A stretch of DNA of 64,000 bases from Bacteroidales bacterium (GCA_017959005.1 JAGDBO010000001.1:155596-219595); one strand, 5' to 3'. Positions 52,863 through 63,366 are shown, numbered from the stretch's first letter. Made by a program: numbers and translations. The notes: generated from the sequence alone by a model not told the origin.

Positions 52863-54287
52863 ATGATATCTAAAAAATTTCTCTTTGCCGTTGCGGCATT
52901 TCTGCTTTTGATGGTTTCCGTTAACGGTTACAGCCAGGAAGATTCACTGCGCTATCAGGCGGGTCCTATGTTTGCCGCCTCTAATCCGGACTCTTTGGTT
53001 GTGGATGACCTTTTGTGGATTAACCGCTACGTCATGCCGGACCAAAATTGGGGCAGAATATCTGACATTCAAAAACTTCCGGTTTCAAAGGCCCTTGCTT
53101 CCAAGATTAAGAGCAAGTACCGTTTCTTCATAACTCAGCCTATAGACCATCACCATCCGGAACTTGGAACCTTCAAACAGATGGTGATTGTAGCTTTCAA
53201 TAATTTTAAAGGACCTAATGTTCTCATAACTGAAGGCTATACAGCAAAATCCGGCTATAATCCAAGATATGCAGAAGAGATTGCATACCTTCTGGACGGT
53301 AATATCATTCAGGTAGAACACCGTTATTTCAGCGAGAGCGTGCCGTTTATGCAGGATGATTCCACCATAACCTGGGAAAACCTGAATTGGGACTATTTGA
53401 CCTCCGAACAGGAGGCGGCGGACCTCCATAACATCAGAAGGGCAATGGGCCGTATTTTGAACGGAAAATGGATTGCTACGGGCATAAGTAAGGGCGGACA
53501 GAACTGTATGACATATACAATGTTCTACCCTAAAGACGTGGCCGTTTCCGTCCCTTACGTAGGACCGGTTGCAAGAGCCGTGGAGGATGGACGTCATGAG
53601 CCGTTCCTTAGAGATTCCACCGGAACAAAAGAAGACCGTGAAATTCTCTTCAACTTCCAGATGGAGGTTCTCAAAAGAAGAGAGGTAATGGAGAAGATGC
53701 TTGCAGAATGGTCTGAGAAGAACAAAGTCACTTACAACATCTCTATTCCTGAAGTGTTGGATTACTGCGTATTGGAGTTCCCGTTCGCCTTCTGGCAGTG
53801 GGGCAGAAAGACCGCAACCGTTCCAAAGACAGATAGTTCTGATGAAGATATCTTCAAGTTCTTTATTATGGCGGTTGGACCGGATTACTTCCAAAGTTGG
53901 GATGATAATTCACCGTTCTTTGTTCAGGCAGCCAAAGAGTTAGGATACTATGGCTATGACACCAAGCCGTTCAAAAAGTATTTGAAAATTAAATCTTCAA
54001 AGGGTTACCTCAGAAAGATTTTCCTTCCTGGAGGACGCAAGTTCAAGTTTGACAAGAGTTTATACAACAATATCACAAACTTCATTGCTACAACGGATTC
54101 CAAGATGATGTTCATCTATGGAGAGTGGGATCCTTGGTCTTCAGTAAGGCCGCTCAGTCCGGGTCATGACAACATCAAATTCTTCATTGCTCCGGGCGGA
54201 AGCCACCGTGCAAGAATCTCCAACCTCCCACCAGAGATGAGAGACGAGGCTATAAAGATTCTGAAAGAGTGGTTGGGAATTAAGTAG
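52863..54287 (+). CDS. Secreted S37/S28-type serine peptidase (tripeptidyl/prolyl peptidase-like)
   Basis: 474 residues, signal peptide ending NGYSQ. Alpha/beta-hydrolase-type serine peptidase: QPIDHHHPELGTFKQ is the family N-terminal motif, GISKGG holds the nucleophile Ser209, YGEWDPWSS (about 418-426) the Asp and GGSHRAR (about 450) the His. The pattern matches peptidase family S37 (PS-10) and is related to S28. It would release short peptides from protein N-termini in the periplasm. Convergent with ispE, stops one base apart. Confidence 0.87.
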   Translation: MISKKFLFAVAAFLLLMVSVNGYSQEDSLRYQAGPMFAASNPDSLVVDDLLWINRYVMPDQNWGRISDIQKLPVSKALASKIKSKYRFFITQPIDHHHPELGTFKQMVIVAFNNFKGPNVLITEGYTAKSGYNPRYAEEIAYLLDGNIIQVEHRYFSESVPFMQDDSTITWENLNWDYLTSEQEAADLHNIRRAMGRILNGKWIATGISKGGQNCMTYTMFYPKDVAVSVPYVGPVARAVEDGRHEPFLRDSTGTKEDREILFNFQMEVLKRREVMEKMLAEWSEKNKVTYNISIPEVLDYCVLEFPFAFWQWGRKTATVPKTDSSDEDIFKFFIMAVGPDYFQSWDDNSPFFVQAAKELGYYGYDTKPFKKYLKIKSSKGYLRKIFLPGGRKFKFDKSLYNNITNFIATTDSKMMFIYGEWDPWSSVRPLSPGHDNIKFFIAPGGSHRARISNLPPEMRDEAIKILKEWLGIK

Positions 54288-54288
54288 T

Positions 54289-55128
54289 TTAGCGGGGGAA
54301 GAGGGCGTAGATGGCGGAGCCGCTGCCGGTCATGGAGACGTAAGAGGCTCCAATCTCTTTGAGGGAATCTTTAACTTTCTGCAGCTGAGGGAATTCCTTA
54401 AATACGGGAGCCTCAAAGTCATTTACCACTGCACCATCCCACTCTGATACGGGTTTTGTAATAAGCTCCGCGATAGGCACATACGGCTCTCTCTTATCTC
54501 TCTTTGGAACAATGGAGTAGGCGTGGCCCGTGGAGACAAAGCAGTCACTTGAGAAGACAATCTCCACACGGTAGTTCTTAACAAGATTATCTACAGTCTT
54601 AACAACGTTCTCTCCAAAGCTCTCATCCAGAGGGGTTAAGACCTCTCCCCTTCCTGTAACCAGCATTGGTTTGTTCTCTACAAAGAAAGGACAGTCACTG
54701 CCCAGCTGTGCAGCAAACTCCAACATTTTCTCTTTGGAAATCTTAAGGTTGCAGAGTGTGTCAATTGCTTTGAGAGTGCAGACTCCGTCACTGCTTCCGC
54801 CGCCAAGTCCGGCACCTACGGGGAGGTGTTTTTCCAGAGAGATTGTCATAGGAGGAAGAGAGTAAACAGCATCTAAAAGTTTGTATGCTTTAACGCAGAT
54901 ATTCTCCTCCGGATTACCCGGATATTCCAAGCCGCTTTGCAGCATCACAATCCCGCTATTGCTCTCGTTTCCAAGGGAAACGGTAAGCACATCGGGAGAA
55001 AGAGAGCTGTTTTCCGGTCCTACCGGAAAGAAGATGCTCTCCAGATTGTGAAAGCCATCCGCCCTCTTTTGAAAAACATAGAGGCCGATGTTAATTTTTG
55101 CAGTTGGATATAGGGTAATCTGCTTCAT
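54289..55128 (-). CDS. ispE: 4-diphosphocytidyl-2-C-methyl-D-erythritol kinase
   Basis: GHMP kinase of the non-mevalonate isoprenoid pathway, 279 residues. The N-terminal YPTAKINIGLYV, the ATP-binding LPVGAGLGGGSSDG (about 106-119) and the C-terminal SMTGSGSAIYALF are diagnostic. It starts immediately after the C69 dipeptidase stop (no gap) and is last in a four-gene minus-strand run from gldE. Confidence 0.94.
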   Translation of the reverse strand: MKQITLYPTAKINIGLYVFQKRADGFHNLESIFFPVGPENSSLSPDVLTVSLGNESNSGIVMLQSGLEYPGNPEENICVKAYKLLDAVYSLPPMTISLEKHLPVGAGLGGGSSDGVCTLKAIDTLCNLKISKEKMLEFAAQLGSDCPFFVENKPMLVTGRGEVLTPLDESFGENVVKTVDNLVKNYRVEIVFSSDCFVSTGHAYSIVPKRDKREPYVPIAELITKPVSEWDGAVVNDFEAPVFKEFPQLQKVKDSLKEIGASYVSMTGSGSAIYALFPR

Positions 55129-56481
55129 CTACCTTTGAAGTTGACGGTCCTGATGCTCTATCACTCTGAAGATTCTGTGCTGAATTTTGCGGTTCTCTTT
55201 CTTCACTTCATCAATCTTGTTGGTATAATCTTCAGCAAGTTCATTCCACTTGTCTACAAACTTCCAGTATGCTCCGTCCGGATAGTTCTTGCGCTTATCT
55301 TTGGCGTCTGTAAAGTGCTTTTCCTCAGCCTCTTTCCAGCTCTCAAACCTTGCCCATTTAGGACCCTCTTTTCCTATTCCCAACCTCAGCGGAATAAAGA
55401 AGTTGGAGCAAGGATGGCCAGGTGCAACCCAGGCAATACAGCCACTCTCCAGGTTCATCCAACTTCTTAACTGGAAGATAGTTGAAAGAATGGTGGCTTC
55501 CGAGCAGACTCTTGCAGGATGTTTGGTCTGGCCCTCAGTTACAGCATCGTGAAGAGATAGCATGTTTATAAAGTCCTGAACATCAAGTTTGCGCGCTGGT
55601 GTGAACATTGGCTCTACTCCGTAAGGATCATATGGATAAGTGCCGTCCGTCAGATAGTCAATCACCAACTTGTGACGTATTGTGTTGCCCTCTCTTGTGA
55701 TGAGAGCGGGATCACTATAGGCCAAACGGAAGTTGAACTCACGGCGTGAAGCAGGGTCAAACCAACCTCTCTCAATGGCGTAATCCTCAATATCTTTGGA
55801 GCCCATAAAGTTAGCAGTATCAGAGAGATCCACGTGCGTAATGGTGTAGTAGTTAGGGATGGCCATCACCTTGTCATCCGGAACTCTCATAGCAACCCAG
55901 TGGCGTCCTCTTACAACAGAAACAATCCAACCCTCGTTAGGATCTGCAACGGAGTAAGTTCTGCCGCTGCCGGTATAGCCGTACTGCTCAACACATTCGC
56001 CAATGATTTTCACAGCATCTTTAGCACTCTTTGCAAACTTGGCAACGTTCATTCTCACCTCATACAAAACGCCGCCGTCCGTGTAATCTTTTCTATCCTC
56101 TCTGGAGTTGCAACCGTCTGATGCAATGCAGACTCCGTGCTCATTGATAGCCGCATCCGCCACACTCATTCCCGGGAATTCAAACCAGATATATTTGGCT
56201 TTCAGAGCGCCAGCCTTAACCTTGGAAGCGGGAGCTTTTAAGAAGCCCTCTCCAGCCTTTTCTACTCCGGACGGAACAACGTAAATGTTTAGCATCTGCT
56301 CTCCGGAATCATCTTCGTTATGGCCGAATATCACACTGCCGTCTTTTGTCGCATTCTTGCCGGCAATAATTGCAAAGCAGTTAAAACCCTCTCCGTCAGG
56401 ACTCTGTACAAAGGCATCCGCGCTGTATGATGCAAACAATATGAGCGTTAAACTCAGAACTATTCCAAAATATTTTTTCAT
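55129..56481 (-). CDS. C69-family dipeptidase
   Basis: 450 residues. An N-terminal signal or propeptide precedes the Ntn-hydrolase nucleophile, most likely Cys35 in GEGFNCFAIIAGKNATKDGS; GHNEDDSGEQ is the family motif. C69 enzymes cleave dipeptides and are frequent in peptide-using gut Bacteroidales. Late features include GCIAWVAPGHPCSNFFIPL. It directly abuts ispE and lies 15 nt after the phosphopantetheinyl transferase gene. Confidence 0.9.
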   Translation of the reverse strand: MKKYFGIVLSLTLILFASYSADAFVQSPDGEGFNCFAIIAGKNATKDGSVIFGHNEDDSGEQMLNIYVVPSGVEKAGEGFLKAPASKVKAGALKAKYIWFEFPGMSVADAAINEHGVCIASDGCNSREDRKDYTDGGVLYEVRMNVAKFAKSAKDAVKIIGECVEQYGYTGSGRTYSVADPNEGWIVSVVRGRHWVAMRVPDDKVMAIPNYYTITHVDLSDTANFMGSKDIEDYAIERGWFDPASRREFNFRLAYSDPALITREGNTIRHKLVIDYLTDGTYPYDPYGVEPMFTPARKLDVQDFINMLSLHDAVTEGQTKHPARVCSEATILSTIFQLRSWMNLESGCIAWVAPGHPCSNFFIPLRLGIGKEGPKWARFESWKEAEEKHFTDAKDKRKNYPDGAYWKFVDKWNELAEDYTNKIDEVKKENRKIQHRIFRVIEHQDRQLQR

Positions 56482-56496
56482 ACTATTTGTTTTTTG

Positions 56497-57204
56497 TTAT
56501 CCAACCATCCAAACCAATACGTGGTTTTCAAAGACCTCATACTGCATAGTGAACTCCTCCTCCTCGTTCTGCTCCTCTCCGTCCTCATCTACAATATGCT
56601 CACTCTTAGGGTATTTGAACACTACGTCTATCTCTCCCTCATCCTTTACGTTGAAGTGTTCAACCTCCATATCCTCAGAGAAATCTACGTTGTGTCTTCC
56701 CATACGTTTGTAAAGCGCCTCCTTTGCACACCAGTAGATTGCAAGCTGAGTGTTTCTCTCCTCCATCTTCTCCGGATCTTCATCTTTCTCAATAAGATCC
56801 TCTCTCTCATCATCGTTGAGTGCTCTCTTCTCCACGGCGGTAAAGTCTCTCTTTATACTCTCAACATCTATTCCAACATCCTCGGTAGGGTGAATAGTCA
56901 CCGCTGCAAATTTATCCGTATGAGTAATGCTTATGTGAGTACTGTCATTCTCAATATATGGGCTGCCGTTCTCATGGTGACCAATATGCACAGGCTCTTC
57001 AAAGAGGCTCTGTACCAGCGCAATAACGGCAAGCTTTTCCCGTCTGTGCTGCTCGCTTTTGTAAAGAGAAATCTCTTCCAGTTCCTCTTCTCTGTCCTCT
57101 TCATCCTTGTTGATAATCTCCAGTAGTTCCTTCTCGCTCTCTGAGATTTCCCAAACGGCAATCACCGCTCCGTTCTTTAATTCTTTTTTAAGATATATTC
57201 CCAT
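56497..57204 (-). CDS. 4'-phosphopantetheinyl transferase superfamily protein
   Basis: 235 residues. Transfers the phosphopantetheine arm of CoA to a carrier protein. The two signature motifs are GIDVES (Asp113, Glu115) and WCAKEALYK (Glu162, Lys166), with the upstream SITHTDKFAAVTI. It is larger than AcpS and of the Sfp/HetI type. Two unusually acidic stretches (about 33-45 and 215-226) are present. No polyketide or peptide synthase is nearby, so acyl carrier protein is the default substrate. It is 15 nt after gldE. Confidence 0.88.
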   Translation of the reverse strand: MGIYLKKELKNGAVIAVWEISESEKELLEIINKDEEDREEELEEISLYKSEQHRREKLAVIALVQSLFEEPVHIGHHENGSPYIENDSTHISITHTDKFAAVTIHPTEDVGIDVESIKRDFTAVEKRALNDDEREDLIEKDEDPEKMEERNTQLAIYWCAKEALYKRMGRHNVDFSEDMEVEHFNVKDEGEIDVVFKYPKSEHIVDEDGEEQNEEEEFTMQYEVFENHVLVWMVG

Positions 57205-57219
57205 TTTTCAAATTATAGT

Positions 57220-58299
57220 CTAGTTCTGTTGTGTGTCACTCTCATCCGTAATCTCTCCCACAATCTCCTCAAGTATATCTTCCATTGTCACAATTCCGTC
57301 CATTCCCCCGTATTCATCTATCACGATGGCTAAATGCAACCTCCTCTTTCTCAGCTCTTCCAACAGATCGTTGATTTTCATTGAGCCCGGCACAAAGTAG
57401 GCCTGGCGGATATGTTTTCTCCAATCAAACTTACCGCTGCGGCTCATAATGTAAGGGAGCATATCCTTAATGTAGAGGAAGCCGCGGATATCATCCAGGT
57501 TGTCCTTGTAAACCGGAAGGCGGGAGTAACCGCACTCGGTTGCAATGGATATAACCTCCTCGTTTGTCATCTCCATATTCAAGGTCTCCACCTCAATTCT
57601 CGGCTTCATAATCTGAGAGACGCTCTTCTTAGGCAGGGAGAGAATCTTGTTAAGCAGACTCTTCTGCTTAACATCCTCAGCCATAGTCATTTCTACTGCG
57701 CCGCTCAGCATCTTGTAAGCCTTCTCCTCTTCCTCTTCAGTAAGGGCTTTGTTGCGGCGTCTTCCCTCAATCACCTTGTCCGTAAGTTTGTCCAACGGTA
57801 CGGTAACAATCTTCAAAAGTGACAGCATGCCGCTGGTAAACTTTGCAAACTTTACCGGAGATCTTGTTCCAATGAGTTTAGGCATTGCCTCTCCAAAGAG
57901 CACCAGAACAAAGGTTACTACAACGGTGCAGATTAGAAACTCCAATACCGGATAGCCGGTAAAATCAAAGAGGCGGGTAAGCAGCAGAGAGGTAAGCAGA
58001 ACTATTAAAATGTTTACCAGATTGTTAGCCTGAAGTATAATGCTCAGCAGTCTGTTAGGCTGATCCAACAGATTCATTACCAGATGACTGGAGGTGTCCG
58101 TTCCCTCCTTCAGTTTCTGTTTCTCTTTAGGGGAGAGTGAGAAATAGGCCGCCTCGCTTCCGCTCATAAGGGCAGAGCAGAAGAGCAGCAATACAATGCA
58201 AATAGCTATAAAAATGTTACCCCACAAATTTCCCGAAAGGGGAGGCACATCTTCCGCAGCGGAAGTAAGGAGTAATATTAACAGATTGGGAGGTTCCAA
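57220..58299 (-). CDS. gldE: GldE-like CNNM/CBS membrane protein
   Basis: About 359 residues. The N-terminal CNNM (DUF21) membrane domain with about four TM helices includes LMSGSEAAYFSLSPKEKQKL; a cytoplasmic CBS pair follows (VSQIMKPRIEVETLNMEMTN, LHLAIVIDEYGGMDGIVTME). It ends without a long CorC_HlyC domain. Members of this type are named GldE in Bacteroidetes and are required for gliding in some, but also occur in non-gliders as ion transport or homeostasis factors. The open frame reaches ATG 58365, upstream of the promoter box at 58326-58333; the TTG at 58299 is a better start and gives LEPPNLLILLL as N-terminus. Confidence 0.82.
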   Translation of the reverse strand: MEPPNLLILLLTSAAEDVPPLSGNLWGNIFIAICIVLLLFCSALMSGSEAAYFSLSPKEKQKLKEGTDTSSHLVMNLLDQPNRLLSIILQANNLVNILIVLLTSLLLTRLFDFTGYPVLEFLICTVVVTFVLVLFGEAMPKLIGTRSPVKFAKFTSGMLSLLKIVTVPLDKLTDKVIEGRRRNKALTEEEEEKAYKMLSGAVEMTMAEDVKQKSLLNKILSLPKKSVSQIMKPRIEVETLNMEMTNEEVISIATECGYSRLPVYKDNLDDIRGFLYIKDMLPYIMSRSGKFDWRKHIRQAYFVPGSMKINDLLEELRKRRLHLAIVIDEYGGMDGIVTMEDILEEIVGEITDESDTQQN

Positions 58300-58325
58300 T
58301 TCTCTAAAGTGTTGGTTATCGGATG

Positions 58326-58333
58326 CAAATATA
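58326..58333 (-). promoter_or_regulatory. -7 box TATATTTG for the gldE-PPTase-C69-ispE run
   Basis: CAAATATA on plus. It falls inside the longest open frame of gldE, which argues for a start at TTG 58299. Confidence 0.6.
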
Positions 58334-58387
58334 TAAAATGTTTTAGCAATTAAGAATAAATGCAACGCAATAGTTTGACAATTAGTA

Positions 58388-58432
58388 TAATAAAGAAAAG
58401 CGGTCCGTTGTTTTTGCCGGACCGCCTTTGTG
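58388..58432 (-). terminator. Intrinsic terminator after groEL
   Basis: The stem GCGGTCCG/CGGACCGC (58400-58407 with 58418-58425) is followed on the minus strand by CTTTTCTTTATTAT. Confidence 0.8.
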
Positions 58433-58468
58433 TAACTTTTTAAAACTCAGGGATGTGCGCTGCACGGA

Positions 58469-60118
<1,650 letters not shown>

Positions 60119-60122
60119 TCAA

Positions 60123-60398
60123 TTAACCGATTACTGCAAGAACATCACTCTGACGCATGATCATATAGACCTTTCCGTCTGGGGAATTAACCTCAGTACC
60201 AGCATATTTGCCGTAGAGAACAACGTCTCCGACCTTGAGCTCCATAGGCTCATCCTTCTTACCCGGGCCGGCTGCAACAACCTTACCCTCTTGAGGTTTT
60301 TCCTTTGCGTTATCCGGAATAATGATTCCGCTTGCTGTTTTCTTCTCGGCCTCTTTAGGCTCAATAAGAACTCTGTCTGCTAATGGTTTTATTGTCAT
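60123..60398 (-). CDS. groES: 10-kDa co-chaperonin GroES
   Basis: 91 residues. [21 protein letters not shown] is the N-terminal family signature, with a mobile loop around residues 18-30 and [14 protein letters not shown] near the end. A -7 box TAAATTTG at 60426-60433 on the minus strand precedes it. No CIRCE inverted repeat is visible upstream, so HrcA-type control is not supported by the sequence. Confidence 0.97.
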   Translation of the reverse strand: MTIKPLADRVLIEPKEAEKKTASGIIIPDNAKEKPQEGKVVAAGPGKKDEPMELKVGDVVLYGKYAGTEVNSPDGKVYMIMRQSDVLAVIG

Positions 60399-60425
60399 AA
60401 TCCTATTTTTTAATTGTTATTTAAT

Positions 60426-60433
60426 CAAATTTA
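60426..60433 (-). promoter_or_regulatory. -7 box TAAATTTG for groES-groEL
   Basis: CAAATTTA on plus, 27 nt before the groES ATG. Confidence 0.6.
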
Positions 60434-60509
60434 GCCCCTTTTCGGGCGCGCAGTAGAGTAGGGCAAAGGGTGTGCCAGCCCGCCCAACTGCCATTTTGGC
60501 GGATTTTTA

Positions 60510-60517
60510 TATCTTTG
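60510..60517 (+). promoter_or_regulatory. -7 box TATCTTTG for tadA
   Basis: Perfect TAnnTTTG, 19 nt before the ATG at 60537. Confidence 0.66.
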
Positions 60518-60536
60518 TGGAGGAAAAAGGTAAAAG

Positions 60537-61013
60537 ATGGATATAGAGCAGCTGAAAATAGATGTGGATTTTATGATGCAGGCGCTGAAGGAGGCGCAGG
60601 CAGCAGCAGATGAGGGTGAGGTGCCGGTGGGGTGCGTTATTGTGGCAGAGGAAAACGGCTCCGGGAAGAAAGGAGCGGGGAGGGTGATTGCCAGGGGGCA
60701 TAATCTGATACAGATGCTGAAGGACCCAACGGCGCATGCGGAGATGCAGGCAATAACGGCGGCTTCTGCTCATCTGGGAGGTAAGTATCTGGACAGATGC
60801 ACTCTGTATGTGACTGTGGAGCCTTGTCCTATGTGTGCTGCGGCTCTCCGTTGGGCGCAAATAGGTAGGGTGGTCTATGGTTGCAAGGATCCTAAGCGCG
60901 GCGCATCTTTGTTTTCTCCGTCATTATATCATCCTAAAACAGAGGTTGTTGGAGGAGTGCTGGAAAAAGAGTGCCAGGAGATGATGACTTCCTTCTTTAA
61001 GGTAAAACGGTAA
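60537..61013 (+). CDS. tadA: tRNA-specific adenosine deaminase TadA
   Basis: 158 residues. Deaminates the wobble adenosine of tRNA-Arg(ACG) to inosine. The zinc site is HAE (PTAHAEMQA) and PCPMC (VEPCPMCAAAL); GEVPVGCVIV is the N-terminal motif and CKDPKRGA follows. A short Gly/Lys insertion (NGSGKKGAGR) interrupts the strand after CVIVAEE. The relative guanine deaminase is less likely given the C-terminal KRGA region. Confidence 0.9.
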   Translation: MDIEQLKIDVDFMMQALKEAQAAADEGEVPVGCVIVAEENGSGKKGAGRVIARGHNLIQMLKDPTAHAEMQAITAASAHLGGKYLDRCTLYVTVEPCPMCAAALRWAQIGRVVYGCKDPKRGASLFSPSLYHPKTEVVGGVLEKECQEMMTSFFKVKR

Positions 61014-61141
61014 CTCATTCATAATAAAGCATCATAGGGCTTTGTTCAGGTCTGCTCTTTAATGGATTATATAGTTTTGGCAACATCAGCAGTTTAGGCA
61101 GCAATGATTGCGGGGCGTTTTGGGTATAACCATTTTTTGCT

Positions 61142-61149
61142 TATTTTTG
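61142..61149 (+). promoter_or_regulatory. -7 box TATTTTTG for tRNA-Gln and the following lipoprotein
   Basis: Perfect TAnnTTTG ending 9 nt before the tRNA. No other promoter lies between it and the lipoprotein ATG. Confidence 0.62.
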
Positions 61150-61158
61150 CCGACCCAT

Positions 61159-61229
61159 TGAGATATGGTGTAATGGTAGCACAACAGATTTTGGTTCTGT
61201 TTGTCCAGGTTCGAATCCTGGTATCTCAA
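61159..61229 (+). tRNA. tRNA-Gln(TTG)
   Basis: 71 nt. Acceptor stem TGAGATA/TATCTCA (61159-61165 with 61222-61228), discriminator A61229, D stem GTG/CAC, anticodon stem ACAGA/TCTGT with loop TTTTGGT (anticodon TTG, reads CAA/CAG), T arm CCAGG-TTCGAAT-CCTGG. CCA is not encoded. The lipoprotein ATG begins at 61232, leaving 2 nt. Confidence 0.97.
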
Positions 61230-61231
61230 CT

Positions 61232-62209
61232 ATGAAAACCCTGCCTCTCATAATGGTGTGTCTGGCACTTTTTGCAGGATGCAAGCGGGGTGCAGATAAC
61301 AATGCAACTCCCTATCAGACAAATATTTTCCCAAGTGTAAAGGTTCCTGTGGCAATAAAGAGCAGTAGAACTCTCTCTGCCGAGTATACGGCTAAACACT
61401 ACTGGGATGAATTCTTGAGCAGAGACCGTCTTCTGAAACTTAAACCCACAAAAGATACCGCAGAAATCCTGGGTGTGAGCCGTGCTATCTTTTCAGAATC
61501 ATTTAAGAACTACATAGCGTTGTTGGAGAATGTAAATGACTCTGTTGCCGTTAGTTCTATGACCGGCCTTGTTGAGCGTGCAGTTGCAATGGCGGAGAAG
61601 GGGATGCCAAATTTCTTTGGAACCATAATGGCGGAGAGTGAGAAACTTCTTTTCAACTCTGCCTCCCCGATGATGAATGATGAGCTCTATCTTCCTGTTC
61701 TGCAGGGGATTCAGAAATGCAAGACTATACCTCAGCACGTTAAAGCCTCATACGCATATCAGCTCTCTATCTGCAACCTTAACCGTGTGGGAACGGTAGC
61801 CTCTGACTTTAAGTTCTCTACGGGTTACGGCATAAAGAATATGCACTCCATAAGTGCAGATTACCTGCTGATTTTCTTCTTCTCTCCGGACTGCGGCAAC
61901 TGCCGTCAGACGCTGGAAATGATGAAGAAATCTGACTTTATTATGAACCTTGTTGGAGCGGGCAAGATGAAGATTCTGGCAATGGCTCCGGAGGCTGAAA
62001 GCCAGATGTGGAGAGAGAGAAGAAGCGAGTTCCCTACGGACTGGATTTATGCGTGTGATGCAGATGGAACATTCTCTAACGGAGATGTTTACGTAATCAG
62101 AGCAATCCCGGGAATCTATATCCTTGATTCACAGAAAAAGATAATTGTAAAAGACGGTTCTATCCAACACGTTCTCCGTGTTTTAAGTGACATCGGAAAA
62201 GATTTCTAA
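61232..62209 (+). CDS. Thioredoxin-like lipoprotein (DUF5106-like), directly after tRNA-Gln
   Basis: 325 residues with an N-terminal lipoprotein signal (LALFAGC, Cys17), which fixes the start at 61232. The middle (about 45-200) is helical and resembles DUF5106, which often precedes thioredoxin folds in Bacteroidales. Residues 200-325 form a thioredoxin-like domain with a CGNC redox motif (Cys221, Cys224) after LLIFFFSPD and the cis-Pro region IRAIPGIYIL. A periplasmic disulfide or redox role is inferred. It can only be transcribed through tRNA-Gln unless an unrecognised promoter lies within the tRNA. Confidence 0.8.
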   Translation: MKTLPLIMVCLALFAGCKRGADNNATPYQTNIFPSVKVPVAIKSSRTLSAEYTAKHYWDEFLSRDRLLKLKPTKDTAEILGVSRAIFSESFKNYIALLENVNDSVAVSSMTGLVERAVAMAEKGMPNFFGTIMAESEKLLFNSASPMMNDELYLPVLQGIQKCKTIPQHVKASYAYQLSICNLNRVGTVASDFKFSTGYGIKNMHSISADYLLIFFFSPDCGNCRQTLEMMKKSDFIMNLVGAGKMKILAMAPEAESQMWRERRSEFPTDWIYACDADGTFSNGDVYVIRAIPGIYILDSQKKIIVKDGSIQHVLRVLSDIGKDF

Positions 62210-63366
62210 TTTGAACCTGGAAGGAAGCCGATGCCATGCTCCTCATCGTTAGGCCCTGGAACTAGCAAGATGTCCGGATTACAGCGAATTCCGTAACTAA
62301 CATCTCTAACACGTCCAGATTGAGGTTCCAAAATACCTTGCTCCTCAAGATCCTTGATATCACGAAGGGCGGTGTCCGGAGAGACTTTGCTATGCTTTGC
62401 CCAGTTCTTTGTGGTCAGTTTGCCTGAATATCCATCCAGATAAATGTTGAGGATATCACGCTGACGATTCGAAAAATGTATCTGGGCGTGTGTTTGCCAG
62501 AAGATAGTTTTATTCAGCACGGCAGATAGCATCTCATCCGAGTTGGCAATGGCTCTGAGCATGCAGTCCAAATACCACTCCAACCAAAGCGTGATATCAC
62601 AGCTTTGGTTTTGCGAACGCTCAAGGACATCATAGTATGACTTCTTGTCTATGTTAATCTGGCGTGACATACTGAAGAATCGCATAGGGCTTCCGTCGGC
62701 CTGGGACAACACCATGTCTGCAATTGCTCTTCCAATACGTCCGTTGCCGTCATCAAAAGGATGGATGCAGACAAACCATAGGTGAGCGATGGCAGACTTG
62801 ACATAGTCGGCCGGTATATCTGAAGAGTTGAACCAGTCCAGAAAAAAGGCCATCTCGCCAGGAACCTTCTCCGGTCCCGGAGCCTCATAGTGGACTTTCT
62901 CGCGCCCAAGCATGCCGGAAACGACTTTCATCTCGGCGCTGCGGTACTTTGCCACGTCAATGGTAATCATGCCGCTTCTGCCATTAGGGAAAAGACAGTT
63001 GTGCCAGCCAAAGAGACGGTCGTCCGTCAGAGGTGCCTTGAAGTTAGAAGTGGCATCCATCATCATCTCAACAATACCGTCGATATAGCGCGATGAGTCG
63101 GTCTCATTCGTGATAGCCACGCCAAGTTTTCTGGCAACGGAAGAACGCACCTGATCTGTATTCAGCGTCACGCCTTCAATTTCTGAAGAAGCAACAATAT
63201 CATGGGTAATAGTCTCCACCACTGCCTTCTGCTTTGCATCTAAGCCTATTGCACTTAGCCTGCCGGATAGGTAGCCAGCCGCTTTGTTAACGGCCAGCAG
63301 TTTCTCGGTTATCTTTGCATTGTCCCATGTAAAATGAGGCCAGTTGTCTGATTGATGGATGTACAT
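62206..63366 (-). CDS. Fic-family protein (DUF4172-type), likely AMP-transferase
   Basis: 386 residues from ATG 63366 (MYIHQSDNWPHFTWD is the usual DUF4172 start; the frame runs on to 63417 across the promoter). The Fic active site HPFDDGNGRIGR is at 202-213. An inhibitory-helix motif of the (S/T)xxxE(G/N) type, SSEIEG at 60-65, marks a class II self-inhibited Fic. A winged-helix-like segment is at about 320-370 (LTTKNWAKHSKVSPDTALRD). Target unknown; no separate antitoxin is needed or seen. Its stop overlaps the lipoprotein stop by 4 nt. Confidence 0.88.
   Translation of the reverse strand: MYIHQSDNWPHFTWDNAKITEKLLAVNKAAGYLSGRLSAIGLDAKQKAVVETITHDIVASSEIEGVTLNTDQVRSSVARKLGVAITNETDSSRYIDGIVEMMMDATSNFKAPLTDDRLFGWHNCLFPNGRSGMITIDVAKYRSAEMKVVSGMLGREKVHYEAPGPEKVPGEMAFFLDWFNSSDIPADYVKSAIAHLWFVCIHPFDDGNGRIGRAIADMVLSQADGSPMRFFSMSRQINIDKKSYYDVLERSQNQSCDITLWLEWYLDCMLRAIANSDEMLSAVLNKTIFWQTHAQIHFSNRQRDILNIYLDGYSGKLTTKNWAKHSKVSPDTALRDIKDLEEQGILEPQSGRVRDVSYGIRCNPDILLVPGPNDEEHGIGFLPGSN

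Noticed and set aside
56494-57126. 210-codon plus-strand frame
   Set aside because: Antisense shadow of the phosphopantetheinyl transferase gene, whose two catalytic motifs are intact.
60399-60536. CIRCE element upstream of groES
   Set aside because: No TTAGCACTC-N9-GAGTGCTAA or close variant is present.
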